Source of the DNA: Chondrinema litorale
Lineage (GTDB): Bacteria > Bacteroidota > Bacteroidia > Cytophagales > Flammeovirgaceae
Direction of reading: 5' to 3'
Assembly: GCF_026250525.1 (NCBI RefSeq)
Contig: NZ_CP111063.1
Coordinates: 1 to 64,000, forward strand
DNA length: 64,000 nt
Below, in pieces: positions 36,194 through 45,897 of the stretch. The notes under the pieces are model-generated. The model saw only the letters and a list, made by a program, of their open reading frames with translations. It searched no databases and had not been told where the DNA came from. A program made the translations under genes and the position numbers. Position 1 is the stretch's first letter, and every line of letters begins with the position of its first letter.

Positions 36194-36200
36194 CATTAAT

Positions 36201-36234
36201 AAAAGCGGCTAAGAAATGAAACTTAGCCGCTTTT
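36201..36234. terminator. bidirectional terminator between phosphodiesterase and msrB
   Basis: There is a perfect 13-bp inverted repeat, AAAAGCGGCTAAG (36201-36213) and CTTAGCCGCTTTT (36222-36234), with an 8-base loop and T runs on both strands. It serves two convergent genes. Confidence 0.92.
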
Positions 36235-36238
36235 TGTA

Positions 36239-36688
36239 TCAAGATTTTTCTAATAGTTTAACTGATGCTGAATTAATACAATAACGCAAACCACTAGGCT
36301 CGGGTCCATCAGGAAAGATATGTCCTAAATGAGCGTCACAAGAATTACACATCACTTCAACCCTTATCATCCCAAAACTGGTATCTTTTTCATACTTAAT
36401 AGCATTGTCTTTTACAGGTTGTGTAAAACTTGGCCAACCAGTACCAGAATCAAACTTTAATGTTGAGTCAAAGAGTAATGTATTGCAACATGTGCATGCA
36501 TACTTGCCTGGTTCATGGCTTTCACAATAGGCACCAGTAAAAGCTCTTTCAGTTCCTTTTTGCCGAGTTATATAGTATTGATCTGCACTAAGTAAAGACT
36601 TCCATTCTTTTTCAGTCTTTTCAACTCTTTTGTCTGGTTCAGGATTTCCTTTCTCTGCAAAATGTATTACGTCTTTCCAGGTTAGCAT
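36239..36688 (-). CDS. msrB: peptide-methionine (R)-S-oxide reductase MsrB
   Basis: This 149-residue cytoplasmic enzyme reduces methionine-R-sulfoxide in proteins. Two zinc-binding CxxC pairs are visible (CTCC about residue 64 and CNSC about 113), with the family motif FDSGTGWPSF and the catalytic Cys in LRYCINSAS near the C-terminus. It has a normal length for stand-alone MsrB and no fused MsrA domain. A small CCCCT-TAC-AGGGG hairpin lies at 36708-36720, about 20 bp before the start codon on the transcribed strand, with no known function. Confidence 0.95.
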   Translation of the reverse strand: MLTWKDVIHFAEKGNPEPDKRVEKTEKEWKSLLSADQYYITRQKGTERAFTGAYCESHEPGKYACTCCNTLLFDSTLKFDSGTGWPSFTQPVKDNAIKYEKDTSFGMIRVEVMCNSCDAHLGHIFPDGPEPSGLRYCINSASVKLLEKS

Positions 36689-36933
36689 AACTTTTTTAAT
36701 ATTTTAACCCCTTACAGGGGATTAAGTTTATTTTTTAATTTTCATATAAACTGCATTTTACAATACTCAGCAGTTATATGCAGCTTTAAAGATGCTGTAT
36801 CTTTTCAATTTTTGAATTAAGTTGCAGCTTTAACTAGCTTCAGAATCAATATATTCAAAAATCTTGGTTCAACTCCTGTTTCATTAATAATTTTATATAT
36901 TTCATTTTTACAGTTTATACATCTAAAATACTA

Positions 36934-38574
36934 ATGCAAAGAAGGAAATTTTTACTAGATACCACTTTAGGAGGTTTTTTCATATTATCAGGTTTAAGCA
37001 GTTGTGTTTCAAACGAAGATAAAGCTGTAGCAACAAAATCTATTCAAAGTAGTTCTGGCGGAGTATCGCCATTTGAATTAGAAGAAATAACTGTTGCCGA
37101 ATTGCAAAAAAGTATGGAATCGGGTGAGTACACTGCCAAATCTATTACCCAAATGTATTTGGATAGAATTGCAGAGGTTGATCAATCAGGTCCAGAATTA
37201 AATTCAGTAATAGAAGTAAATCCAGATGCTTTATCAATTGCAGAAACGCTTGACAAAGAAAGAAGTGAAGGAAAAGTAAGAGGGCCTTTGCATGGTATTC
37301 CTATTCTAGTAAAAGACAATGTTGATACTGGAGATAAAATGCAAACAACTGCCGGAACTTTGGTTTTAGAAGGTTCCATTGCTCCAGACGATGCATTTAT
37401 TATAAAACAGCTCAGAGAGGCTGGTGCAGTATTGTTAGGTAAAACCAATTTAAGCGAATGGGCTAACTTCCGTTCTTCACGCTCTTCTAGCGGATGGAGT
37501 GGGAGAGGGCGCCAAACTCGTAACCCCTATATATTAGATAGAAACCCTTGTGGTTCAAGTGCTGGTTCAGGTGTGGCAGTTTCTGCTAATTTATGTGCCA
37601 TTGCTATTGGTACAGAAACCAACGGGTCTATTGTTTGTCCGTCTTCTACAAATGGCGTAGTTGGAATTAAGCCAACAGTAGGTGCATGGAGTCGCTCAGG
37701 TATTATTCCTATTTCTCATACACAAGATACTGCTGGGCCAATGGGTAGAACAGTTACAGATGCAGCAACCTTATTAGGAGCTTTAACTGGTGTAGATAGT
37801 GAAGATGCAGTTACCTCTAAAAGCGAAGGGAAAGTTTATAAAGATTATACACAGTTTTTAGACGCGAATGGACTGCAAGGTAAAAAGATTGGAGTGTTAA
37901 GAAGTTCAATGGGATTTCATGAGAAGGTAGATAAGATAATGGAAGAAGCCTTTGAAGCCATGAAAAGCCAAGGAGCAGAAATTATAGACCCCGTAGAGAT
38001 TGAAACCAGTAGAGAATATGGAAGAGCAGGTTATCAAGTATTATTATACGAATTTAAAGATGGTGTAAATAAATACTTAAAAGGTTTGGGTGAAAATGCA
38101 CCAGTAAAAAGCCTAAAAGAAGTAATTGCTTTTAACAAAGCAAATGCAGACAGATCGATGCCCTATTTTCAGCAGGAGATATTAGAGGCAGCGGAAGAAA
38201 AAGGAGATTTGGAAAGCAAGGAATATAAAGATGCACTAGAAAAAGTATTAAAGTTTTCAAGAGAAGAAGGAATTGATGCTGCATTAGCAAAATACGGTAT
38301 TGATGCTATAATAGCACCAACAGGTGGACCTGCTTGGCCAATAGATGTAATTAATGGCGATCATTTTGGAGGAGGTAGTTCTTCGCTTGCAGCAAGGGCT
38401 GGTTATCCTAATATTACTGTTCCAGCAGGTTTTATAAATGGTTTACCAGTGGGAATTTCCATATTTTCTGGTGCTTATAGGGAACCGGAGCTCATTGGAA
38501 TGGCTTATGCTTTTGAGCAGGCAACAAAGGTAAGAAAAGCACCTAAATTTATTCCAACGCTGAAAATGGAGTAA
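36934..38574 (+). CDS. exported amidase (amidase signature family)
   Basis: This 546-residue protein begins QRRKFLLDTTLGG with a lipobox-like LSSC (Cys about 24), suggesting a Tat-type lipoprotein signal. The amidase-signature fold is clear: the catalytic Lys in GIPILVKDNVDTGD (~126), the Gly/Ser-rich signature NPCGSSAGSGVAVSAN with the cis-Ser, and the nucleophile Ser in TETNGSIVCPSS. These form the Ser-cisSer-Lys triad. Members hydrolyse amides of amino acids, peptides or xenobiotics; the export signal here suggests a periplasmic or surface role. No obvious partner genes are present. It is divergent from msrB. Confidence 0.9.
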   Translation: MQRRKFLLDTTLGGFFILSGLSSCVSNEDKAVATKSIQSSSGGVSPFELEEITVAELQKSMESGEYTAKSITQMYLDRIAEVDQSGPELNSVIEVNPDALSIAETLDKERSEGKVRGPLHGIPILVKDNVDTGDKMQTTAGTLVLEGSIAPDDAFIIKQLREAGAVLLGKTNLSEWANFRSSRSSSGWSGRGRQTRNPYILDRNPCGSSAGSGVAVSANLCAIAIGTETNGSIVCPSSTNGVVGIKPTVGAWSRSGIIPISHTQDTAGPMGRTVTDAATLLGALTGVDSEDAVTSKSEGKVYKDYTQFLDANGLQGKKIGVLRSSMGFHEKVDKIMEEAFEAMKSQGAEIIDPVEIETSREYGRAGYQVLLYEFKDGVNKYLKGLGENAPVKSLKEVIAFNKANADRSMPYFQQEILEAAEEKGDLESKEYKDALEKVLKFSREEGIDAALAKYGIDAIIAPTGGPAWPIDVINGDHFGGGSSSLAARAGYPNITVPAGFINGLPVGISIFSGAYREPELIGMAYAFEQATKVRKAPKFIPTLKME

Positions 38575-38624
38575 TTTTTTAGAGATTCCTGCTACTGATA
38601 AAGAAGAGAAAAACATAATAAGCT

Positions 38625-40094
38625 ATGGACGAGATACAAACAGGATTAACAACACTAGAAAAAAAACTGAAGTCCGGTAAAAAACAATTAACCATAGGCG
38701 ATGCAGCATCTATTTCAGCAATTAATATGGATGATGCCAAACACGCTTTGGATCAGTTACTAGAGAAATATGAAAGTAAGTTAAAGGTTACCGAAAACGG
38801 TGACCTTATTTACGATTTCGGCAAAACCCTACAACGTAGAGGCAAGAAGACTTTTAAAGAAATATGGGAAGAGGTAAAAGCAACATCTTGGAAGGTTTTT
38901 AAATTTCTTTTCCGTATCTGGATTACGATTACACTGGTTGTGTATTTTGTAATCTTTTTGGTTTTAATGATCGGCTTAGTGGTAGTAAGCCTCTCGAAAG
39001 GTGGGGACGACGATGATAGCCCTTTTGATAGAGGTGGCAGTGGAGGAGGAATCGGCTTCTTCAAAATGTATTTAATAATGGATTTATTCAGCGACTTATT
39101 TATGTATAATACAGTAAGTCGAAGAACCATTTACAGAACCGATCCCAGAGGTTACCGCTACAAAGAATATGAGCCAATTGGTAGAAAATCTAAAAGTGGA
39201 GAAACCAAGAAAAGCTTTGTCGCTTCTGTGTATGATTTTGTTTTTGGACCACCAAGAGTAGAACCCAACCCACTAGAGAATTACAAAGAAGTAGCCACTT
39301 ACCTTCGTGAGAAAAAAGCGGTAATGGTTCAGTCTGAAATTATCGGATTGGCTGGTTGGAAAAAAGACGAAGCTGAAGATTTCTTTACAGAATGTCTGGT
39401 TAAATACAATGGTAAAGCAGAAATAACAGATAAAGGTATTTTGTATGGTGCTTTTGACGATTTGGTAAGAGGCAATAGCGATTTATCAAACGAACAAGAG
39501 GTTGAATGGTACTGGGATGAATACGAAGCTCCTTACAGACAGTCAGGCAACAAATCTACCAGAAATGTAATTATAGGAGGGATGAGTGCTGTAAACCTTG
39601 TGGTTTCATTTAAGATTATGCAAGGTTGGTTGTTAGAGATTTTACCAGGTATACCAATGGATACTGCTAGCTTAGCAACTATTTTTTTAGGGTATGTGCC
39701 GTTTGTATTTAGCTTAATATTCTTCCTTGTTCCTGGAGTGAGGTACCTTCAAAATAAGAAAAGAAACAACAAAATACGTTTAAATAATATCCGTAAAAGA
39801 TTGATGAAAATAGTATTTCAATCTCCAAACGGAATAGTTCAGGAAGAAAGATTGATGCAAATTGTAAATCAGGCAGAGAAGGGAGAAGAGCAATTAGATA
39901 GAGATCAGGTAAAGGCGATTATGGAAGATTTGATTTATGATCTGGGAGGAGAACTAAAAGTGAGTGAAGAAGGAGAGCTTGCCTACTATTTTGAAAATCT
40001 GAAAGAAGAAATGGAAGAAATAAAGTCAATTCGTGCTAGTAGAAGGGACGATAGCAATTTAGGAGAGATTGTTTTTGATAGTGGAAATCCCTAG
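38625..40094 (+). CDS. membrane protein with three related small modules, function unknown
   Basis: This 489-residue protein has no signal peptide. There are three similar ~45-residue segments at about 15-68, 225-290 and 400-465, each with an alpha-helical start, an acidic middle and the ending L-x-x-Y-x-G-x-x-x-(V/I)-(T/S)-(E/D)-x-G-x-L-x-Y. They look like small winged-helix-type modules. A long hydrophobic segment (~95-125) lies after module one, followed by a Gly/Asp-rich loop, and two more membrane helices (~325-345 and 355-380) precede module three, so module topology relative to the membrane alternates or is cytoplasmic throughout. I do not recognise a family. It follows the amidase by 50 bp in the same direction and may be co-transcribed. 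Confidence 0.7.
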   Translation: MDEIQTGLTTLEKKLKSGKKQLTIGDAASISAINMDDAKHALDQLLEKYESKLKVTENGDLIYDFGKTLQRRGKKTFKEIWEEVKATSWKVFKFLFRIWITITLVVYFVIFLVLMIGLVVVSLSKGGDDDDSPFDRGGSGGGIGFFKMYLIMDLFSDLFMYNTVSRRTIYRTDPRGYRYKEYEPIGRKSKSGETKKSFVASVYDFVFGPPRVEPNPLENYKEVATYLREKKAVMVQSEIIGLAGWKKDEAEDFFTECLVKYNGKAEITDKGILYGAFDDLVRGNSDLSNEQEVEWYWDEYEAPYRQSGNKSTRNVIIGGMSAVNLVVSFKIMQGWLLEILPGIPMDTASLATIFLGYVPFVFSLIFFLVPGVRYLQNKKRNNKIRLNNIRKRLMKIVFQSPNGIVQEERLMQIVNQAEKGEEQLDRDQVKAIMEDLIYDLGGELKVSEEGELAYYFENLKEEMEEIKSIRASRRDDSNLGEIVFDSGNP

Positions 40095-40193
40095 AAAAAA
40101 TAAAAAGCAACAGATTGAAAGTCAAATTAGGGATTGAATTTTGATATTGCTTACCTTTACGATGTGAAGAATTGAGTAAGATAATTTTTTAAG

Positions 40194-40775
40194 ATGGAAG
40201 AAATTCAGGCCTGGAACGCGTTCAGGAAAGGTGACAAACTCGCATTCGAAAAGATTTATAATGATCATATTCGTATTTTATACAAATATGGTAGTCGTTT
40301 TACTACAGATTCTGCATTAGTTGAAGATTGCATCCAAGAGCTCTTTCTCGATTTATGGAATAAAAGAGACAGAATTGGTGATACCGACTCTGTAAAGAGA
40401 TATCTATTGGGTGCACTTAGAAGGCGTATTATTCGCAAACTTCAACAAAAAACACCACTTAACGCACATGTAGATACAGAGAATTACGACTTTCAATTAG
40501 AAGCTAATCTCGAAGAAATCCTCATCAACTCAGAGCTGCAAGACGAGAAGAAAAGAAAGGTGACCCAGGCCTTTGAAAAATTGTCTAAAAGACAAAAAGA
40601 AGTAATCTACCTAAAATATTATCAAGAACTTAGTTACAAAGAAATCGAAGAAGCATTGGGTATCAATTACCAGTCGGTAAGAAACCTATTACACAATGCT
40701 TTAAAATCGATAAAAGCGGTATTACCTCAGATAATAAATGTAATAATATTATTATTTATAAATTTATTTAACTGA
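40194..40775 (+). CDS. ECF RNA polymerase sigma factor
   Basis: This is a 193-residue ECF sigma factor. Region 2 (~12-85) has VEDCIQELFLDLWNKRDRI. Region 4 (~125-175) has LSKRQKEVIYLKYYQELSYKEIEEALG-type helix-turn-helix residues (given in part) followed by NYQSVRNLLHNALK. The last ~18 residues are strongly hydrophobic (IINVIILLFINLF), which could form a membrane-associated tail. It heads a rightward sigma/FecR/TonB-receptor/lipoprotein cassette, a second trans-envelope signalling unit in this window. Confidence 0.93.
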   Translation: MEEIQAWNAFRKGDKLAFEKIYNDHIRILYKYGSRFTTDSALVEDCIQELFLDLWNKRDRIGDTDSVKRYLLGALRRRIIRKLQQKTPLNAHVDTENYDFQLEANLEEILINSELQDEKKRKVTQAFEKLSKRQKEVIYLKYYQELSYKEIEEALGINYQSVRNLLHNALKSIKAVLPQIINVIILLFINLFN

Positions 40776-40868
40776 TTACCAGTGAGTTAATAATTTTTTT
40801 AAGAAAAGTTGAAAATTTGTGAGTACATAGTTAAAAAACTAGTCTTACTTGATTAAATAAGAAAAAGA

Positions 40869-41912
40869 ATGTTAAATAATTCAGAAAAATATCGCCAATA
40901 CGAAGCAGAGGATTTCGCTGCCGATGAAGCTTTTCTGGCTTGGGTAAAATCAGGCAAAGGAGGGGGAGATTGGGAGAGCTGGTTATCGGTACATTCTGAA
41001 AAGCAACAGGCAGTAGAACAGGCAAAGAGTCTGATTTCTTTAATGCATGCAAAAGATACTGAACTTGATATTAGTCAAGATAAGATCAACAATATGTGGG
41101 CAAAAATACAATCTGGCATGCATGAGGATACTGTAATAGAAAAAGAGACTGAAACACCTGTTATACAATTAAATCAGAATAACAATTCTACTAGTAATAA
41201 TAAAAATACATGGAGATATGCTATGCCAGCTGCGGCTTCCATTTTGTTGCTTTTAGGATTTTTCTGGTGGTGGTCATCAAATACCGACAAAAATTTCGAA
41301 ACGGGAGTTGGTGAACAATTGGCTGTTACTTTACCAGATGGATCTGTAGTTACCTTAAATGCAGAATCTAAAATTAGCTTTAACGAGCAAAGCTGGAAAG
41401 ACGAGAGAAAAGTAGATTTAGACGGCGAAGCTTTCTTTGAAGTAAAGAAAGGTGAAAAATTTACGGTAGAAACTTCTCAGGGAAATGTAAGAGTAATGGG
41501 TACTAGCTTTAATGTATTTGAAAGAGCTCAAAGATTCGAAGTAGCTTGTTATACAGGTAAAGTTGGTGTAACGAATAGTAAAGCAGATATAGAAGAGGTA
41601 TTAACTCCGGGAAATAAGGTATCGATTGTAAACAACAAAGTTCAGCGAAGTGATTTTAAACCAGAAGGTACAGTAGCTTGGAGAACAGGAGTGTTTAGGT
41701 TTGAAGATGTATCATTAATTGAAGTGCTGGATGAGTTGCAAAGACAATACGGTTTTGAAGTGAAAGTGAACACGGATATAAAGGATAGAAAATATTCAGG
41801 GTCGTTTACTAGTGAAGATCTTGATGAAGCGTTAAAAATGATTTGTTTGCCTATGGAACTGGAATATAAGATAGCTGAAGACAGCCTGCTTATTGTTATT
41901 GAAGAGGACTAG
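40869..41912 (+). CDS. FecR-family anti-sigma factor
   Basis: This is a 347-residue protein. A cytoplasmic region (~1-110) contains a polar, Asn-rich linker, then a membrane segment (~117-133, PAAASILLLLGFFWWWS). The periplasmic FecR domain (~145-250) has VTLPDGSVVTLNAESKISF and GEAFFEVKKGEKFTVET, and the C-terminal domain ends with LPMELEYKIAEDSLLIVI. It binds the preceding ECF sigma factor and the STN domain of the receptor encoded 17 bp downstream. The gap to the sigma gene is 93 bp with no terminator seen, unlike the first cassette. Confidence 0.93.
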   Translation: MLNNSEKYRQYEAEDFAADEAFLAWVKSGKGGGDWESWLSVHSEKQQAVEQAKSLISLMHAKDTELDISQDKINNMWAKIQSGMHEDTVIEKETETPVIQLNQNNNSTSNNKNTWRYAMPAAASILLLLGFFWWWSSNTDKNFETGVGEQLAVTLPDGSVVTLNAESKISFNEQSWKDERKVDLDGEAFFEVKKGEKFTVETSQGNVRVMGTSFNVFERAQRFEVACYTGKVGVTNSKADIEEVLTPGNKVSIVNNKVQRSDFKPEGTVAWRTGVFRFEDVSLIEVLDELQRQYGFEVKVNTDIKDRKYSGSFTSEDLDEALKMICLPMELEYKIAEDSLLIVIEED

Positions 41913-41929
41913 AACAACTTTCCTGTTGT

Positions 41930-44683
41930 ATGAAAGCCTCGGTGGATAAGCTGAAAAGCAAACTATACTTTGTTATAACACTCTTAATTTTGAGTGTAAT
42001 GGGAAGAGTATGCCCGATTCAAGCACAGGATAAAGTTGAGGTAAACGAAGAGTTTAACGAAGCGCCGCTTACAGAAGTGATCCAGAAAATGAAACAAAAT
42101 TATAATCTGGAAATAGCTTTTGAAAAGGCAGTAATAGAAGAAATAAAAGTAAATGCCAGCATTAAAAATGCTTCTTTAGAAAAAGCCTGGGAATACATTT
42201 TAGATGACACCGGACTTGAATACATACTGTTGGCAAAGAATAGATTAGTAATAAGAAGAAGTAAAAATACTGAAGTAAAAGATTCCGGTTTATCGGTTTC
42301 CGAAAACGGGAATAAGTTTGTATTAACTGGTATTATAAAAGATAGTGAAACAGGAGAGGCAATACCATATGCGACAGTATGGTTGCCAGACAGAAAAGAG
42401 GGGACAGTGGCAAATCAGGAAGGATATTTTTCCTTAACAGCCAGTGGTGTAAATCCAGATAGTATTAGAATTAGCCATTTGGGTTATCAATCTAATACCA
42501 TCAGTCTTCAGGCTTTTAAGCAGGGTTTAATGGAAGTACAACTTACCAGTTCTCCCGCTTATTTAAAAGAAGTAGAGGTTTCAAATACACCACCTGAGAT
42601 TATCGATATGAATGGTGAGTCGGGGCAGGTAACTATAAATCCGAAAGAGGTTTCTAAGTTACCGCAAATTGGAGAGAAAGATATTTTCAGAAGTTTACAA
42701 CTGTTACCGGGTATTAGTATTTCTAACGAAAACGCTTCGGGCTTGCAAGTTAGAGGAGGGTTACCCGATCAGAACCTGGTTATTTTTGATGGTTTTACTA
42801 TTTATCACCTAGATCACCTTTTTGGTTTTTTCAGCTCAATTAACATGAATGCTGTAAAAGACATAAGAATGTACAAAGGTGGTTTCGATGCCAGATATGG
42901 TGGTAGAATATCCAGCGTATTGGATATCACCGGAAAAACAGGAAATAAATACAAACCTTCTGTGAATATAGGTTTAAATATGCTGAGTGCCGATGTTACA
43001 GCTGAAGCACCATTAAGCGATAAACTTACTGCACTAGTTTCTTTCAGAAGGTCATATACAGATATAGTGCAGACGCCGCTCTTTGACAAGATATATAATT
43101 ACGCAGAGTTCGATGTACCAGAGCTTAGTGTAGGTTTTAACAGGAGGAACACACCTGAAGATGTAGATGATAATTACTACTATTATGATGTACATTCTAA
43201 ACTCAGCTGGAATCCGACTGAAAAAGATGTAATTTCTTTTAGCTTCTACAGAGGTAAAGACGATTATTTCCAAAGTGAAAATATTTGGCTTAAGTCTCTA
43301 AACAAAGAAGCAGTAGAAACAAAATCTGAAGACTATATACTATCAAATACTGGTGCAGGTATAAAATGGAGTAGATACTGGAACGAAAGACTATTTAGTA
43401 CAGCGAGTGTAGGATATTCTAAATACAACAAAGATTACTACACTAATATTTCTAGCTCCTTTATGGAATACGACAGTTTAAATGCTAACAGTATTTCAAT
43501 AGGGAGATATAATGAACTGAAAGAGCTTGCGGCCAGGCTTGATTTTGAATATCATCTGAACACTAAAAATCTGGTTGACTTCGGAGTATTCCTTGTGAAT
43601 AATGACATCAGCTATGAAGACAATGTAATAGGTAGTAGTAATACAAAAATATTAGGAACTGAAGGTATGCAGGCAGGTTTTTTTGCCCAGAATACTTTTA
43701 AGCCAGTTAATAATTTAAGTATTACAGCCGGTTTAAGGAACACCTATTACTCAGCCACTAACAAATTCCACCTTGCTCCCAGATTATCATTAACCTGGGA
43801 GATGTCATCAGATTTAATATTTAGTGCGTCAGCTGGTAGATATTATCAGTTTATAAGTCAGGCCGGAAGCGATTTACCAAATACCTTTAATCAGGATTTT
43901 TGGGTGCTTGCAGGAAATGGAGATGTTTCTTTGTTAACTGCCGAGCATTATCAAACAGGTTTCTTATATAAGAAAAATGACTGGACTGCAGAAATTGGGT
44001 TTTATTACAGAAACATAGATGGACTGGTAAGAGCAGGATATCAAAACCTAATGGATGCAAGTGCTTTGCGCTCAGAATGGGAGTTTCAAAGATTGATCGA
44101 AAATGGAACTGGAGCTGCAAAAGGGATGGATGTTTATCTTGGTAAACAAATGGATAATTCAGCTATTTCAGCATCTTATAGTTTAGCAAGTGTAAAAAAC
44201 CAGTTTGATCAATTAAATAATGGTATAGAATTCTATGCAGATAACGATCAGCGACATGAAGTTAAATTGATGTACTTTTTGGAGTCGGGTAAATTTAATT
44301 TTTCACTAGACTGGGTATATGGATCAGGCTTGCCTTATTCGTCACCTACCCAAATAGTTTCTGAAGAAGAAGAAAGGGAGGGAAGATATGAATCTGTAAC
44401 CAGAATTTTATACACCGATAAAAACAATGAGCGTTTGCCAGTCTATAATAGAATGGATGCTTCTTTAAGCTACGATTTAAAAATAGGTAAGATTTTCGGA
44501 AATGTTGGATGTTCTATATTCAACCTTTACGATAGAGATAATGTAGGTAGTAGGTCTTTCATTTACGATAAACAAGATATTTATAATAACAACCAGGAGC
44601 AGCAGCAGATACAGCGTTTGTTTTATTATGACCAGTATTTGTTAGGACGATCGTTCAGTTTATTCCTGAATTTGAAATTTTAA
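41930..44683 (+). CDS. TonB-dependent receptor with STN domain (transducer type)
   Basis: This 917-residue outer-membrane protein has a signal peptide (~10-34, ending PIQAQ), an STN domain (~38-110), a carboxypeptidase-regulatory-like sandwich (~130-210), a plug domain (~225-340) with the motif LQVRGGLPDQNLVIFDGFTI, and a beta-barrel ending FSLFLNLKF. It lacks the SusC-specific plug signature and there is no susD beside it, so it is probably not a glycan-importing SusC. The STN domain with adjacent fecR and sigma genes indicates a FecA-type signalling receptor. The lipoprotein gene downstream may supply a ligand or partner. Confidence 0.92.
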   Translation: MKASVDKLKSKLYFVITLLILSVMGRVCPIQAQDKVEVNEEFNEAPLTEVIQKMKQNYNLEIAFEKAVIEEIKVNASIKNASLEKAWEYILDDTGLEYILLAKNRLVIRRSKNTEVKDSGLSVSENGNKFVLTGIIKDSETGEAIPYATVWLPDRKEGTVANQEGYFSLTASGVNPDSIRISHLGYQSNTISLQAFKQGLMEVQLTSSPAYLKEVEVSNTPPEIIDMNGESGQVTINPKEVSKLPQIGEKDIFRSLQLLPGISISNENASGLQVRGGLPDQNLVIFDGFTIYHLDHLFGFFSSINMNAVKDIRMYKGGFDARYGGRISSVLDITGKTGNKYKPSVNIGLNMLSADVTAEAPLSDKLTALVSFRRSYTDIVQTPLFDKIYNYAEFDVPELSVGFNRRNTPEDVDDNYYYYDVHSKLSWNPTEKDVISFSFYRGKDDYFQSENIWLKSLNKEAVETKSEDYILSNTGAGIKWSRYWNERLFSTASVGYSKYNKDYYTNISSSFMEYDSLNANSISIGRYNELKELAARLDFEYHLNTKNLVDFGVFLVNNDISYEDNVIGSSNTKILGTEGMQAGFFAQNTFKPVNNLSITAGLRNTYYSATNKFHLAPRLSLTWEMSSDLIFSASAGRYYQFISQAGSDLPNTFNQDFWVLAGNGDVSLLTAEHYQTGFLYKKNDWTAEIGFYYRNIDGLVRAGYQNLMDASALRSEWEFQRLIENGTGAAKGMDVYLGKQMDNSAISASYSLASVKNQFDQLNNGIEFYADNDQRHEVKLMYFLESGKFNFSLDWVYGSGLPYSSPTQIVSEEEEREGRYESVTRILYTDKNNERLPVYNRMDASLSYDLKIGKIFGNVGCSIFNLYDRDNVGSRSFIYDKQDIYNNNQEQQQIQRLFYYDQYLLGRSFSLFLNLKF

Positions 44684-44877
44684 CTTTATAACAAAGTGTA
44701 TTCAATGCAATCCTAGTGTTATTTTGTTCCGGATATCTATCCTGATAGGTTAAAATTAATTTTTGCGGCATATGAAATACTATGAAAAATCAAAGTTTGA
44801 GATTTTCATGGGCTAGATAAAAATGTGTTTTGTGAAATCAGGACTAGCTTAACTTTAAACAACTAACTATTAAAAAG

Positions 44878-45750
44878 ATGAAAAAAATAGACTCACGCAT
44901 CTTTATGGGAGCCACACTGGTTTCCTTGATTTTAATGTTTGTCTTAGCATCTTGTAGTAATACTGAAGATGAAAACGTTGACCCGGAATCTGTAATTGAA
45001 GAAACTGCTTTTACAGAAAATGTATTTACGGAACTCAAATCTGATGTTGACGATGCTGTCGACCTTTCAGAAATGAGTAATGGAAGATTTGGAAAAGGTT
45101 TTGGCCGAGGAGCTTGTGCAACCAGAACGGTAGAAGAACCAGAAGATGGTGGCTACCCGAAGGTAATTACCATAGAGTATGGAGAAGATTGTGACAATGG
45201 TTACGGAATGACAAAGAGCGGAAAGATTATTATAACCATTACAGATTCTATGAGTGTAGTTGGAGCTCAGGTAATTGAAACATTTGAAGATTTTTATGTA
45301 AATGGAAATTTGATTGAAGGTACCAGAACACGAACAATTGTAAGCGAAACAGTGTACACCTGTACTTTAAAAGGTGGTAAAATAACTACTGAAGACGGAG
45401 ATGTAATTACAAGAGAATCTACCAGAACATATACACAAACTTCTGGTACAGACACAGACGATAGAAGTGATGATGTGTTTGAAATTACAGGTTCTGCAAG
45501 TGGTGTATCAGCAGAAGATGTATCGTATACGAAAACGATTACTGAGGCTCTGGTAAAATCAAATGATTGTCCGTGGATAATAAGCGGTATTATTGAAACT
45601 GTAGTAGATGGTGAAACTAGTACACTAGATTTTGGAGATGGAGAGTGTGATAATACAGCAACGCTTACTACAGAAGACGGAACAGAAGAAATTACGATGA
45701 ATTATAGAATTAAAAAAAGGTCTAGGCACCATAAAGGTGATAATGACTAA
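44878..45750 (+). CDS. secreted lipoprotein of unknown function
   Basis: This 290-residue protein has a lipoprotein signal (hydrophobic ~9-24, lipobox VLASC, Cys about 26). The mature chain is very Thr/Glu/Asp/Gly rich with predicted beta-strands throughout. It contains four cysteines outside the lipobox (ACATR, DCDNG, YTCTL, DCPW/ECDN region), and ends in a basic KKRSRHH tail. No family is recognised. It follows the TonB-receptor gene by ~195 bp in the same direction, so it probably belongs to the sigma/FecR regulon. The intergenic gap contains a small ATGAAAAATC/GATTTTCAT inverted repeat. Confidence 0.65.
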   Translation: MKKIDSRIFMGATLVSLILMFVLASCSNTEDENVDPESVIEETAFTENVFTELKSDVDDAVDLSEMSNGRFGKGFGRGACATRTVEEPEDGGYPKVITIEYGEDCDNGYGMTKSGKIIITITDSMSVVGAQVIETFEDFYVNGNLIEGTRTRTIVSETVYTCTLKGGKITTEDGDVITRESTRTYTQTSGTDTDDRSDDVFEITGSASGVSAEDVSYTKTITEALVKSNDCPWIISGIIETVVDGETSTLDFGDGECDNTATLTTEDGTEEITMNYRIKKRSRHHKGDND

Positions 45751-45862
45751 TAAAGGTTTGATATGTTTTAGAATGATTGACATTCAAACTCAAGATTATT
45801 TCTGATGGTAATAGTGTCAATGATCAGAGATAGCGCTAATTTAAATGTGCTAGGGTGAGAAA

Positions 45863-45881
45863 AAAGGCTCTTTGAGCCTTT
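45863..45881. terminator. bidirectional terminator between lipoprotein and M28 peptidase
   Basis: There is an 8-bp perfect inverted repeat, AAAGGCTC (45863-45870) and GAGCCTTT (45874-45881), with a 3-base loop. It is flanked by A-rich sequence on the left and T-rich on the right, and so works for both convergent genes. Confidence 0.85.
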
Positions 45882-45897
45882 CTTTCTCTTGTTTTCA

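Noticed and set aside
36708..36720. CCCCT/AGGGG hairpin upstream of msrB as a riboswitch
   Set aside because: A single 5-bp stem with a 3-base loop is too small to support a regulatory RNA; it was only mentioned with msrB.
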